Shown here: one piece after another, positions 37,494-45,101 of the stretch
Position numbering within the stretch: position 1 is the first letter of the stretch
Layout of the letters: each line of letters begins with the position of its first letter
Assembly (NCBI RefSeq): GCF_014279775.1
Contig: NZ_CP047961.1
Location: forward strand, 1,302,001-1,366,000
Length of the DNA: 64,000 bases
Direction: 5' to 3'
From: Synechococcus sp. PROS-9-1
Lineage (GTDB): Bacteria > Cyanobacteriota > Cyanobacteriia > PCC-6307 > Cyanobiaceae
The notes under the pieces: model-generated
Databases searched by the model: none
What the model was told of the DNA's origin: nothing
Seen by the model: the letters and a program-made list of their open reading frames with translations, nothing else
Program-made: the position numbers and the translations under genes

Positions 37494-37964
37494 ATGGTGC
37501 TTCAGCAGACGGTCAAAGAGGTGATGTCATCACCGGTATTGACTGTGACACCAGAAACGGCATTAAAAGATGCCGTGAGTCTGCTGAGCGATCACCACAT
37601 CAGTGGCCTGCCTGTGGTGGATCAGAACGGGATTCTGATCGGTGAACTCACCGAACAAAACCTCATGGTGCGCGAAAGCGGAGTTGATGCCGGCCCCTAC
37701 GTGATGCTGTTGGACAGCGTGATTTATCTGAAGAACCCACTCAACTGGGACAAACAGGTTCATCAAGTGTTGGGCACCACGGTGGGCGATCTGATGGGAC
37801 GTGATCTTCATAGCTGTTCAGAGAATCTGCCTCTCCCCAAAGCCGCATCGATGCTGCATGAACGCAGTACCCAGCGACTGATCGTGGTGGACGACAACAA
37901 ACATCCCGTGGGTGTTTTGACGCGGGGTGACATCGTCCGAGCCTTGGCCTCAGGACAGCCTTAG
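37494..37964 (+). CDS. Two-CBS-domain protein
   Basis: A 156-residue protein of two CBS domains: VKEVMSSPVLTVTPETAL...ISGLPVVDQNGILIGELTE (about residues 6-57) and GDLMGRDLHSCSENLPL...QRLIVVDDNKHPVGVLTRGDIVRAL (about 98-153). Such pairs bind adenine nucleotides and act as energy sensors. An in-frame upstream start at 37425 would overlap the pgsA promoter and is less likely. No partner domain is fused, so the target is unknown. Confidence 0.9.
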   Translation: MVLQQTVKEVMSSPVLTVTPETALKDAVSLLSDHHISGLPVVDQNGILIGELTEQNLMVRESGVDAGPYVMLLDSVIYLKNPLNWDKQVHQVLGTTVGDLMGRDLHSCSENLPLPKAASMLHERSTQRLIVVDDNKHPVGVLTRGDIVRALASGQP

Positions 37965-38119
37965 CGAGAAGCGAGTGGAGTGATTCGAATCGCTACAGGC
38001 TTGATGAAACGGAACTCCACCAGATCCCCGAGCGCTAATTGATCGAACACCATTCCAGGCATTCGCTTGCTGACATCGAGATTGTGAACCTTCCCGAATG
38101 GCCCGCGAAGACTCAGCAT
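37961..38119 (-). CDS. Microprotein of 52 residues
   Basis: The frame ATG at 38119 to TAA at 37961 encodes a protein with LSLRGPFGKVHNLDVSKRMPGM and GDLVEFRFIKPVAIRITPL. The pattern, strands with an MPGM and a VEFRF, weakly resembles the beta barrel of CusF-like copper proteins, but no homology is proven. The upstream 499-residue gene ends 17 codons earlier in the same frame, and no stop intervenes up to the ATG. It overlaps the end of the CBS gene by 4 nt on the opposite strand. Confidence 0.45.
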   Translation of the reverse strand: MLSLRGPFGKVHNLDVSKRMPGMVFDQLALGDLVEFRFIKPVAIRITPLASR

Positions 38120-38167
38120 GAGAGATGCCAGAGCAACAATTTTTAGCTCAAATTGAAGCCCAGTGAA

Positions 38168-39667
38168 TCAGGGCAAAGGTGGGGGAGGGAGCACTGGTGC
38201 AGGCGGTGCTCCATAAATGATGCTTTTTTCGTCATCCGCTGAGGACACTGATTCCTGTTCCTTAAGCCCAGGGGTTGGAGAGATGGGCTCTGGCCAAGCT
38301 TCAGGATCCTCCGGAAGGATCTGATCCTCCTGAAGCAACACGGGTGGCGGTAGGTCCGGAGGCAGATCGAAATCCCATTGCTGAGTCTCAGCATCTGAGT
38401 TGAACAACTCGTCCTGATCGCTCTCAATGTCATACCGTTCTCGGAGCACGAGTGGGTCGGCGGTAATCGGAGGTTCGCGCAGCGGTTGCCTCGCAGGAAC
38501 TCTTTCGGTGACAGGTGCGGTCTTGTTGTGATCGAGACGTGGTGTGGGCTTAGGCGCCCAGATCATGCGCGCAATCGGCTCAACACCCTGCTCCATCACA
38601 CGGTTCAATCCAGCCAAAGCACGATCGATCAGCTGCCCTCCATAGAAGAAGGCACAGTCCGATGCACCTTCACAGCGCTGGCTGGTCTCGATGCGTCTGG
38701 TCAAATCAGCGATCAGCCCTCCTTCCAGTCGGACACGGCGCTCACTCAGTCGCAGGAGGTAGGGAACATGCACAAAGCTGGTGGCGCCGCCACTAATCCA
38801 GTTGGCATCCTCTTCGGTGAAACCTTTCACTCCAGGAATGATCAGACGACTCTTCGAAGCGTGATCAGGCATGTAGGCGGCCACAAGACCCCGCCGACGT
38901 GCCAGATCCTTCGTTTGCTCAAGCGTGAGACCGTCTTTACTCATCAGCATTTCAATTCGGGCATCGGCCCTCAAGCCGTAGACCATGCGGATGCGAGGGA
39001 GGTAATAACGAATCCGTTGGCCCATGCTGATGCTGTAGGCCCCCTTATAGGTCTCAGGTGGCTCCTCCAGGTCGTTGTAGATGCTGTGCAGACCCCCCAC
39101 AAACATGTCGTAGGTCTTGGCCCGATCGGGAGTTAACTCTCCATAGCCAAAATCAACGCTTCCATCCTTGAGGATGCCAATGAAGGCACGCTGTCTTGAA
39201 GCCGTTCGATTGCGTCCACGCCAAACCCTGCTGCCGAATTTCAAATCACCTAGTGGAACGGTGATTTCCTGTCCAGACTCATCAATATGCCGCTCATACA
39301 TCGGTCCAGAGACGTAGGCGAGAGCAGCAGTGTCTTCGAAGGCATCCTGTTCACGATCCCAGCCTTCAAGGAGACCGAGCCGCACATCACGTGGGTCGAA
39401 ATCGAGGGCATAAACCTCGTCATCCGGTTGGTAAGCAAAAGGCCCCGCCTCAGAGTCGGCGGTTTCAATCGGCTCAGGCTCTGTCGCAATCTCCCTTTGT
39501 TCGGGAGTTCTAGGCGCAAGAGCAATCAGACCCGTGAAGACCGTTATGGGGACCACCACGATCAACCAACGCTTGCGCCAGAGGCTGGAACGCTGGGGCT
39601 TGGGCTTACGTCTCTTTTTTTGAGCGGAGATGTCAGCAGCAGAAGCTGAAGTCCGATTTCGAATCAC
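38168..39667 (-). CDS. Membrane-anchored hypothetical protein, 499 aa
   Basis: It starts at GTG 39667, overlapping the upstream stop as GTGA. A basic N terminus (QKKRRKPKPQRSSLWRKRW) precedes one membrane helix (LIVVVPITVFTGLIAL, about residues 35-50). A long extracytoplasmic domain follows with motifs such as ISMGQRIRYYLPRIRMVYGL and GATSFVHVPYLLRLS, and a Pro/Asp/Glu-rich tail (about residues 390-499). The family is not recognised. An in-frame TTG at 39712 is an alternative start. Confidence 0.74.
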   Translation of the reverse strand: MIRNRTSASAADISAQKKRRKPKPQRSSLWRKRWLIVVVPITVFTGLIALAPRTPEQREIATEPEPIETADSEAGPFAYQPDDEVYALDFDPRDVRLGLLEGWDREQDAFEDTAALAYVSGPMYERHIDESGQEITVPLGDLKFGSRVWRGRNRTASRQRAFIGILKDGSVDFGYGELTPDRAKTYDMFVGGLHSIYNDLEEPPETYKGAYSISMGQRIRYYLPRIRMVYGLRADARIEMLMSKDGLTLEQTKDLARRRGLVAAYMPDHASKSRLIIPGVKGFTEEDANWISGGATSFVHVPYLLRLSERRVRLEGGLIADLTRRIETSQRCEGASDCAFFYGGQLIDRALAGLNRVMEQGVEPIARMIWAPKPTPRLDHNKTAPVTERVPARQPLREPPITADPLVLRERYDIESDQDELFNSDAETQQWDFDLPPDLPPPVLLQEDQILPEDPEAWPEPISPTPGLKEQESVSSADDEKSIIYGAPPAPVLPPPPLP

Positions 39668-39876
39668 CGGACCAGCCTTTTTTTTCGAGCTCGGGATTCG
39701 GGGTTCTGCCAAGGAACAATGGTGCCCTCAGCCACCAACCATTTGCGGTAAACCTGACCGCATTCATGCCCTCCCGTCAACTCACCAAAGACAGGAATCA
39801 GCAATCTCTCCTCCTTAGCGTCGAAGGCAAAGCAGGGAAGACGAAGACGATCCCCCAGAGCTGAGGCTCCGAACAA
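39664..39876 (-). CDS. Conserved hypothetical protein, start uncertain
   Basis: The 70-residue version starts at TTG 39876 (MFGASALGDRLRLPCFAF). The frame is open further up to 39984, and that extension reads as a signal peptide (LALLPCLSSLPGLLALAEG) followed by ALFEPKGCPITLFG, but has no ATG, GTG or TTG. Either translation begins at a rare codon or a frameshift lies upstream. The mature part has cysteines at PKGC, LPCF and HECG. The stop overlaps the next start (GTGA), supporting a translated gene. Confidence 0.5.
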   Translation of the reverse strand: MFGASALGDRLRLPCFAFDAKEERLLIPVFGELTGGHECGQVYRKWLVAEGTIVPWQNPESRARKKRLVR

Positions 39877-40026
39877 GGTGATGGGACACCCCTTGGGCTC
39901 AAAAAGTGCTCCCTCCGCTAGAGCCAGAAGGCCTGGGAGCGATGAAAGACAAGGCAGAAGAGCAAGGCAACAACTTGATTGCAGTTATCACACATAAGGA
40001 CCTTGAAGAGGTCACTCCAGACAGCC

Positions 40027-40143
40027 ATGATGAGAGTCTTTGAAATAGGACGCATTGGAACGATGACCCTGGCACTGCTACTTGCACTCCTTGGATCGCT
40101 GATGGCCATGGGTTTCATTATTCGACGCCTCGAAAAGGGCTAA
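40027..40143 (+). CDS. Single-pass microprotein, 38 aa
   Basis: It starts MMRVFEIGRIGTMTLALLLA and has one hydrophobic helix (about residues 12-32) ending in a basic RRLEKG. The size and layout match the small single-helix subunits common around photosystems and cytochrome complexes, but it matches none I know. It precedes the broken channel gene by 16 nt on the same strand. Confidence 0.38.
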   Translation: MMRVFEIGRIGTMTLALLLALLGSLMAMGFIIRRLEKG

Positions 40144-40159
40144 TCAAACCAGGATCGTC

Positions 40160-41247
40160 GTGATACGTACGCTTTTTCTCACTGGAATCGCTCTGATTTC
40201 ACTTCCCATTCAGACGGTTGCGAAGCAAGTCGCGCAGGAAGCCATCAAGGAGTTACGGATTGGGGTGAGTGGGACCCCTCCATTTGTAATGGAGCAGGAT
40301 GGTGAACTAAGTGGCATAAGTATTGAGATTTGGAAAGACGTGTCAAAGCGTCTAGATCAACCCTACACATTTATTGTTCAGCCAAATACCAATGCAAATA
40401 TACAAGCTGTAGCTGATGGGAACGTTGATTTAGCCATCGGTCCAATCAGCATTACACCAACACGATTAGCCAATCCAAAGATCAATTTTACGCAACCCTA
40501 TTATCATGGACATGAGGGCTTACTCATTCATAAGAAACAACCAGGAATTATTGAGCGTTTACGACCATTTATTGGCTGGGCCGCTTTGTCTTCAATAGGC
40601 ATACTTGTGATAGTTCTATTTATTTTTGGAAACCTCATTTGGTTGGCAGAGCGACGCAAAAATAGCAAACAGTTTCCCCGCGCAATTTCCATGGTGTTGG
40701 GAATGGCATGTGGTTTGGGCTTGTCACACTAACAACAGTGGGGTATGGAGATCGTGCACCTTTATCAAGAAGTGGCAGAGCAATTGCAGGCATTTGGATG
40801 GTGATCTCACTTGTAGCGGTATCGTCAATTACTGCCGGCCTTGCATCAGCATTTACATTATCCCTGGCACAGATGGCGCCTTCAGGGATTCGGAATAAAG
40901 ACGACTTGAAAGGCAAAAAATTAGCCGTTATAAAAGGAACGACAAGCCTAAGATGGGGTGAAATATATGAAACCGATGCTTTCCAAACCGAAAATTTAAA
41001 TGAATCAATAACAATGCTAAGGAGTGACGAAGTAGAAGGAGTTATTTTTGACCGTGCGCCGCTTCGCTACTACCTCAAGCAGAACAAAGACAGCAATCTT
41101 AAATTAGCGGATTTTCCACTTGCTGTTCAAACGTATGGATTCGTACTACCGAAAGGCAGCTCATTAATAACCCGATTAAATATTGAGATAATGGAAATGG
41201 AATGGAACGGAGTAACAGAAAGAATTGAGACAAAATTGTTAGACTAA
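40160..41247 (+). pseudogene. Glutamate-receptor-type potassium channel (GluR0-like), frameshifted
   Basis: The gene is split into two frames. Frame 1 (GTG 40160 to stop 40732) gives a signal peptide, the first lobe of a periplasmic ligand-binding domain (ELRIGVSGTPPFVMEQDGEL), and a membrane helix (about residues 138-160, WAALSSIGILVIVLFIFGNL). Frame 2 (to 41247) gives the pore with the K+ selectivity filter TLTTVGYGD, a second helix, and the second ligand lobe (GKKLAVIKGTTSLRWGE). Adding one base in the C-run at 40676-40679 joins them as FPPRNFHGVGNGMWFG. It is either a recent loss-of-function, a phase-variable tract or a sequencing error. Confidence 0.85.
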
Positions 41248-41255
41248 GAATACAT

Positions 41256-41492
41256 TTATCGAATCACAGTGTGGCGTCGTAAACCATCTTCAATCAGAAA
41301 TGTTGCCAGGCTGCTACAGCTCCTCCCTTCCTGAAGGGCTTGCTGCTTCAGCCGGCTCATAATGCCAGCGGGAAGTGTCACGTTGAGTCGCTCAGACGTG
41401 GCCGACTCGGCCACTTGGCCAGCACTGATTGCAGACTCTGCAGGAACAAGCTGATCCTGCAGCTCATGCAAAAGACTCTCAAGAAATGACAC
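41256..41492 (-). CDS. Ribbon-helix-helix DNA-binding protein
   Basis: A 78-residue protein whose C-terminal half (RLNVTLPAGIMSRLKQQALQ...SLATFLIEDGLRRH) has the strand plus two helices of CopG/MetJ-type regulators. The N-terminal half is acidic and may mediate partner binding. It uses a GTG start. Toxin-antitoxin antitoxins have the same fold, but no toxin-like neighbour is visible; the convergent neighbour is the broken channel gene 8 nt away. Confidence 0.72.
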   Translation of the reverse strand: MSFLESLLHELQDQLVPAESAISAGQVAESATSERLNVTLPAGIMSRLKQQALQEGRSCSSLATFLIEDGLRRHTVIR

Positions 41493-41586
41493 GGTTAAGT
41501 TACGTAGACGTTACTATTGCGTACCATAACAAGGGATCTGGCTCCGGTTAGTCTCTTTACTACAAAAGGGAAGACCAATTCGACGA

Positions 41587-42183
41587 ATGAATACGCTGAC
41601 GCTTCATCTTGAGCCAGGCCAAGACCTACTGCTATCCCTGTCGGAGGTAGCCCAAAAGAAGCAGATCAGTGGATTTCTATTAGGGGTTGTTGGAAATCTG
41701 TCAAAGGCATCATTTCAATGTCCCGGACGTGATAAACCAACAGTCTTAGAGGGTGAACTAGAGATCATCACCCTGAATGGAACCTTTCATTCAGACGGAG
41801 TTCATCTCCACTTGAGCCTTTCAGATGGTGCATGTCAGGTTTGGGGCGGGCATCTCGAAAGCGGCTCCCTGATACTGAAAGGAGCAGATCTTCTCCTGGG
41901 AATTCTCAAACAGGGGAAAGAAGCGCGAAGCAAAACCAAAAAACACTTAGAGATCGCAGTACTTCCTGGCTGTCCATGGTGCGATAGTGCACTCCGACTT
42001 TTAGAGTCTTACAACATTCCTCACCTGGTGATCACTGTTGACAATGACGTCACCTTTCAACAGTGTAAGCAACGCAGTGGGATGAATACCTTTCCACAAG
42101 TCTTTATTGATGGAGCGACTGCTGGTGGCTTCGATAGCCTTGAAAAGCTACAACGTTCAGGCGAATTGCTCTCAATGAAATGA
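41587..42183 (+). CDS. PCC/DUF296 domain fused to glutaredoxin
   Basis: A 198-residue two-domain protein. Residues 1-112 form a PCC (DUF296) domain, a homotrimeric fold shared with plant AT-hook proteins, with GVHLHLSLSDGACQVWGGHL as its signature (residues 71-90). Residues about 119-198 form a glutaredoxin with active site CPWC (129-132), cis-proline in TFPQVF (168-173) and GGFDSL (180-185). The two domains are usually separate. A redox-sensing or regulatory protein is plausible. It is isolated, with divergent spacing to the ribbon-helix-helix gene. Confidence 0.9.
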   Translation: MNTLTLHLEPGQDLLLSLSEVAQKKQISGFLLGVVGNLSKASFQCPGRDKPTVLEGELEIITLNGTFHSDGVHLHLSLSDGACQVWGGHLESGSLILKGADLLLGILKQGKEARSKTKKHLEIAVLPGCPWCDSALRLLESYNIPHLVITVDNDVTFQQCKQRSGMNTFPQVFIDGATAGGFDSLEKLQRSGELLSMK

Positions 42184-42296
42184 TCAAAGTCATTATCGAA
42201 GTTTCTATTTAAAATAGCTCCAAGTAACAAATATTCCTCAAAATAGCGGGACAATACCAAAAAAGCTTCACAAAATCATATCACTAAGTTTAATAT

Positions 42297-42485
42297 TTAC
42301 TTCTCTCTAAACTGCTGCTTCTCATGAAGCAACTCGGTTTCTAATTGATGAATCAACTTCGTAACAAGCGCCTGAAACTCAGGTTGACATCCACGAAACG
42401 CTGCTTTATGACGAATCGGCTCGTTTCGCGTTCTTAGATCCGTCAGCATTAGCTGCAAGGCATCAATTTTTGCTGAAAAATTCAT
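42297..42485 (-). CDS. Small hypothetical protein, 62 aa
   Basis: It starts MNFSAKIDALQLMLTDLRTRNE and is helical and charged, with one Cys (RGCQPE). The C-terminal part (ALVTKLIHQLETELLHEKQ) is a good amphipathic helix. An in-frame extension to 42587 looks unlike coding. Family not recognised. Confidence 0.5.
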   Translation of the reverse strand: MNFSAKIDALQLMLTDLRTRNEPIRHKAAFRGCQPEFQALVTKLIHQLETELLHEKQQFREK

Positions 42486-42786
42486 GGCTGAGTGGGTCTC
42501 ATCAAAAGAGGCTATGACACCGTTGGTACCTTGAGAAGCATTTGTAACCGAAGCATTGGAACTTGTCCTAGCAAAAGCGAAAACCATTCAACAAAGGATC
42601 AAAGAGCGCTAAATCTCAAGAGCCAAGATCTAATGACGGAATACACGAACAAAAGGCCAGGATTAAACAATCGAGATAGCTATCAAACGCCCTTTGGTTT
42701 ATCGACAAATCAGCGATTTAGAATAGTATAATCATAAAGTACTAGACATACCCTGCAGGGATAATAATTTAAGGAGAAACCTGTCA
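42486..42786. other. Gap upstream of zinc-ribbon gene
   Basis: No gene is supported. The last 60 bp hold a plausible plus-strand promoter and ribosome-binding site for the zinc-ribbon gene, and a perfect 10-bp palindrome (CCCTGCAGGG, 42751-42760). Confidence 0.4.
42727..42776 (+). promoter_or_regulatory. Likely promoter and RBS of zinc-ribbon gene
   Basis: TATAAT at 42727-42732 is a perfect -10 hexamer; a weaker TCGACA at 42702-42707 sits 19 bp upstream. AAGGAG at 42771-42776 is a good ribosome-binding site 10 nt before the ATG at 42787. Confidence 0.5.
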
Positions 42787-43005
42787 ATGCCCATCCGAAG
42801 TTGCCCGCGCTGTGGATCAACCTCCATCAGAGCTGATCGTTCACTCGGTGGACGCTTGGTATGCATGAACTGTGGTGCATCAGTCGGTCAAGGACAAAGC
42901 ACACGAACGAATCAAAATTCACTTCGCCAAGGGAATCGACAATGGATATGGTGGGCCATTGGACTTGGCACACTGCTAATTGTGATTGTCATTCAATCAA
43001 GTTAA
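42787..43005 (+). CDS. Small zinc-ribbon membrane protein
   Basis: A 72-residue protein starting MPIRSCPRCGSTSIRADRSLGG. It has two CxxCG knuckles (CPRCG about residues 6-10 and CMNCG about 26-30), a Ser/Gln/Asn linker, and one C-terminal membrane helix (WIWWAIGLGTLLIVIVIQS). The order is the same as in the protein at 1371-1613: zinc ribbon first, membrane anchor last. It probably acts at the cytoplasmic face of a membrane; partner unknown. Confidence 0.75.
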   Translation: MPIRSCPRCGSTSIRADRSLGGRLVCMNCGASVGQGQSTRTNQNSLRQGNRQWIWWAIGLGTLLIVIVIQSS

Positions 43006-43171
43006 CTTCGTTCATCAAAAATAAATCAGCAATTAAAGATTACAATGATCAATGAAGACACAAGCCGCTCTTCAGTCACATACATTATAATAATCAGAAT
43101 TAACGATAATCCATCAACCAAATCAGGCCATATCTCCTAAGGGAAGCTATTAATTTAGTTGAACAAGAAAA

Positions 43172-43684
43172 TCAATGGGCGGTAAAATATCTCCAAGGGA
43201 TACCAAATGTCGCTAGTGCATGACCATTGTCACCCGAATCTGTAGGGAATACCGCTGCAATTGCCAACTCATCGTCCTCAAAGCATGTCCTAGATTTGAC
43301 AACAAAATTGGCTAAATCATCAGCACCCCACATCAAAGTTCCCGCTTTTCTTTCTTCTTGATAATCAGCAAAAACATCTGCAAATTCTTTTCCATCCTGA
43401 CCATTGAGCATTTCATCAATAGCAGCATCAGAGCCACGATCAGGATAAATATTAAACAATTGACGGATTAAGGGGTGATCGATTTTGGTAGAAACACGCA
43501 AAACATTTCCTAAGCTGCCAACAGACGATTGCATTAACACTGGTGGCTCATGTCGAGCATCAATGACAGCGACTGGAAGGTTGAAATCCCATACCAGGCG
43601 TTCTCTCACATCAGCGGCTATCACTGTCAGTGGTTCAGACAACTGCTCCACCAATCGTTTGACGCGGTCTTCTGAAATAGTCAT
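43172..43684 (-). CDS. Hypothetical soluble protein, 170 aa
   Basis: An acidic protein of mixed alpha/beta composition: MTISEDRVKRLVEQLSEPLT, then AVIDARHEPPVLMQSSVG, VSTKIDHPLIRQLFNIYP and the C-terminal FGIPWRYFTAH. It has no signal peptide or membrane helix. I do not recognise a family. It is flanked by AT-rich spacers on both sides (43006-43171 and 43685-43892) in which I see nothing, and it has no operon partner. Confidence 0.72.
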   Translation of the reverse strand: MTISEDRVKRLVEQLSEPLTVIAADVRERLVWDFNLPVAVIDARHEPPVLMQSSVGSLGNVLRVSTKIDHPLIRQLFNIYPDRGSDAAIDEMLNGQDGKEFADVFADYQEERKAGTLMWGADDLANFVVKSRTCFEDDELAIAAVFPTDSGDNGHALATFGIPWRYFTAH

Positions 43685-43892
43685 GCATACAAAATAACGG
43701 TTAGCAACGACTGCTGCTAAGACTCCATCAAGTTGAGAAAAGCAAAAAAGATTCCAAAAGAACCTCCAAAGCTAATACCCTTAACAACTATTATTAAGCG
43801 GCAGAACCATATAGACGCAGAATTAGCACAAAGGCTAAGGATTGAATAAGCCCAAAATTGTAAACAAGTCTAAAATGGCAACTTTTTTTAAA

Positions 43893-44018
43893 TTAAACAA
43901 TTGAATCTGCATACATCCACATGGCTGTCATCACTCCCACAGCAATTGTGATCATCAGTACACTCATGCTGATGGTATTAAAACGAATTCGCCTTTGAAT
44001 TTCTGCCATAATTTTCAT
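43893..44018 (-). CDS. Single-pass microprotein, 41 aa
   Basis: It starts MKIMAEIQRRIRFN, has one hydrophobic helix (about residues 17-36) and a short acidic end. A much longer in-frame extension to 44342 crosses a strong terminator and reads as non-coding. The size and layout are those of small thylakoid subunits, but identity is unknown. Confidence 0.4.
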   Translation of the reverse strand: MKIMAEIQRRIRFNTISMSVLMITIAVGVMTAMWMYADSIV

Positions 44019-44211
44019 GCTGTGAGCTGTGATGAGAATACGACAAATAAAAGATTGCGACGAGTTCTTATTATTCCTTCGTGAAAGAGTTAACTCAATA
44101 CATCCTTTCCTATCAAAAAACCAGTGAGGCCAAGGAATCTCAAGGATTGCAAGCCAGGCCGTATCAGACGAAAATTTGAGGAAAAATCTGGATCCATTGA
44201 GCAGCGAACTC

Positions 44212-44237
44212 AAAAAAAACCGGCTCAGTGAAGCCGG
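44212..44237 (-). terminator. Strong orphan intrinsic terminator
   Basis: On the minus strand the GC-rich stem CCGGCT / AGCCGG with a 6-nt loop is followed by eight T. The next gene upstream on that strand is none; a plus-strand gene starts at 44325. A small RNA of roughly 60-130 nt ending here is the simplest explanation. The stretch 44019-44324 has no gene otherwise. Confidence 0.7.
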
Positions 44238-44324
44238 GAACCACGAAAACGAGTTCTGACTCATCGCAAAGGCCCATGGTATGGAATCAATCGTCTGTAG
44301 AATTCGCCAAGCGAAGTTAAGGGG

Positions 44325-44705
44325 ATGAAGAGTCTCATCCATAAAAAGCAGGCTCTCATTAGTGCGCTGCTGGCAGGATTAACACTGCTAAACCCTTCAA
44401 CTGCAGACGAACAAAAGACCCAAAATTCGATTAATGTTGAAACATCAGAAGAGATAAGCAAGATCTCAATTAAAAAAGTACGGAGCTTGGGAGATCAAGA
44501 ATTTTCCTATCAAAACTCAGATAACAATATTATCCTTGTAAAATGTAATGCAGACAAGATCTCAGTAAAATATTGGTATGTATCTGAGATTGATAGTACT
44601 AGCACGCAAGAGGCTACAAAAAAGATGCGGTGGCACAGTGCAATCCCCAACTCCCAAGTACAACAAGAGAGCAAATTTGTATGTGATTCCAACCTAAATC
44701 ATTGA
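44325..44705 (+). CDS. Exported hypothetical protein, 126 aa
   Basis: A signal peptide (KKQALISALLAGLTLLNPSTA, cleavage about residue 27) precedes a hydrophilic beta-rich domain with two cysteines (LVKCNAD and FVCDSN) that could pair. Codon use is AT-richer than in the housekeeping genes, as in other accessory genes of this stretch. Function unknown. Confidence 0.68.
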   Translation: MKSLIHKKQALISALLAGLTLLNPSTADEQKTQNSINVETSEEISKISIKKVRSLGDQEFSYQNSDNNIILVKCNADKISVKYWYVSEIDSTSTQEATKKMRWHSAIPNSQVQQESKFVCDSNLNH

Positions 44706-44792
44706 AAAATATGGCGCATGACGAGATGATCAGGCAGATATGTTTTGCTTAAATGACACCTTAATCAGATCTCGCAGAGATGGAACTCAGTT

Positions 44793-45056
44793 TCAGATTC
44801 TCTCGATCTCTCGATTGATCTCCTCTTCACTAAATGAGTGACGATGAGGATGAGTGATCTTCCATCCTTGGATTAAAAGGGCGCCCCCCCAGCCGAAGAG
44901 AGGATAGATCGGCCAGAAGAAGCCAAATCCTGTTAAAGCCCAAACCACAATCAAGAGACCATTCACCCATAGGTAATTAATCACTTGATGGCGATAGGCC
45001 CTCTTGCGGCTGAGACGGCTAATGGCATGACGCCTTGATTGTTCGTCGATCGTCAT
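44793..45056 (-). CDS. 2TM-domain protein
   Basis: An 87-residue protein with the 2TM domain: a basic N terminus (RRHAISRLSRKRAYRHQVIN), two helices joined by a short loop (LWVNGLLIVVWALTGFGFFW and FGWGGALLIQGWKIT), and a His-rich end (HPHRHSFSEEEI). The ATG at 45056 lies at the very end of a perfect 14-bp hairpin, so translation may be structure-controlled. It follows the His-rich outer membrane gene on the same strand by 45 nt. Confidence 0.84.
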   Translation of the reverse strand: MTIDEQSRRHAISRLSRKRAYRHQVINYLWVNGLLIVVWALTGFGFFWPIYPLFGWGGALLIQGWKITHPHRHSFSEEEINREIERI

Positions 45057-45094
45057 CTTGCTATAGAGAACACTTATTTATCTCTATAGCAAGA
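45056..45094 (-). repeat. Perfect 14-bp inverted repeat at start codon
   Basis: The arms at 45056-45069 and 45081-45094 are exact reverse complements (TCTTGCTATAGAGA and its complement) with an 11-nt loop. In the minus-strand RNA the hairpin follows the outer-membrane gene stop and ends on the A of the next ATG. It lacks a T-run, so it is not a normal terminator. It could be a translation switch, an RNase stop or a dyad operator. Confidence 0.85.
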
Positions 45095-45101
45095 AGTCCC
45101 C

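Noticed and set aside
41256-41492. Ribbon-helix-helix gene as a toxin-antitoxin module
   Set aside because: No toxin-like short gene overlaps or follows it.
43893-44342. Long minus-strand frame of 149 codons
   Set aside because: The N-terminal part crosses a strong terminator and reads non-coding; only the last 41 codons look plausible.
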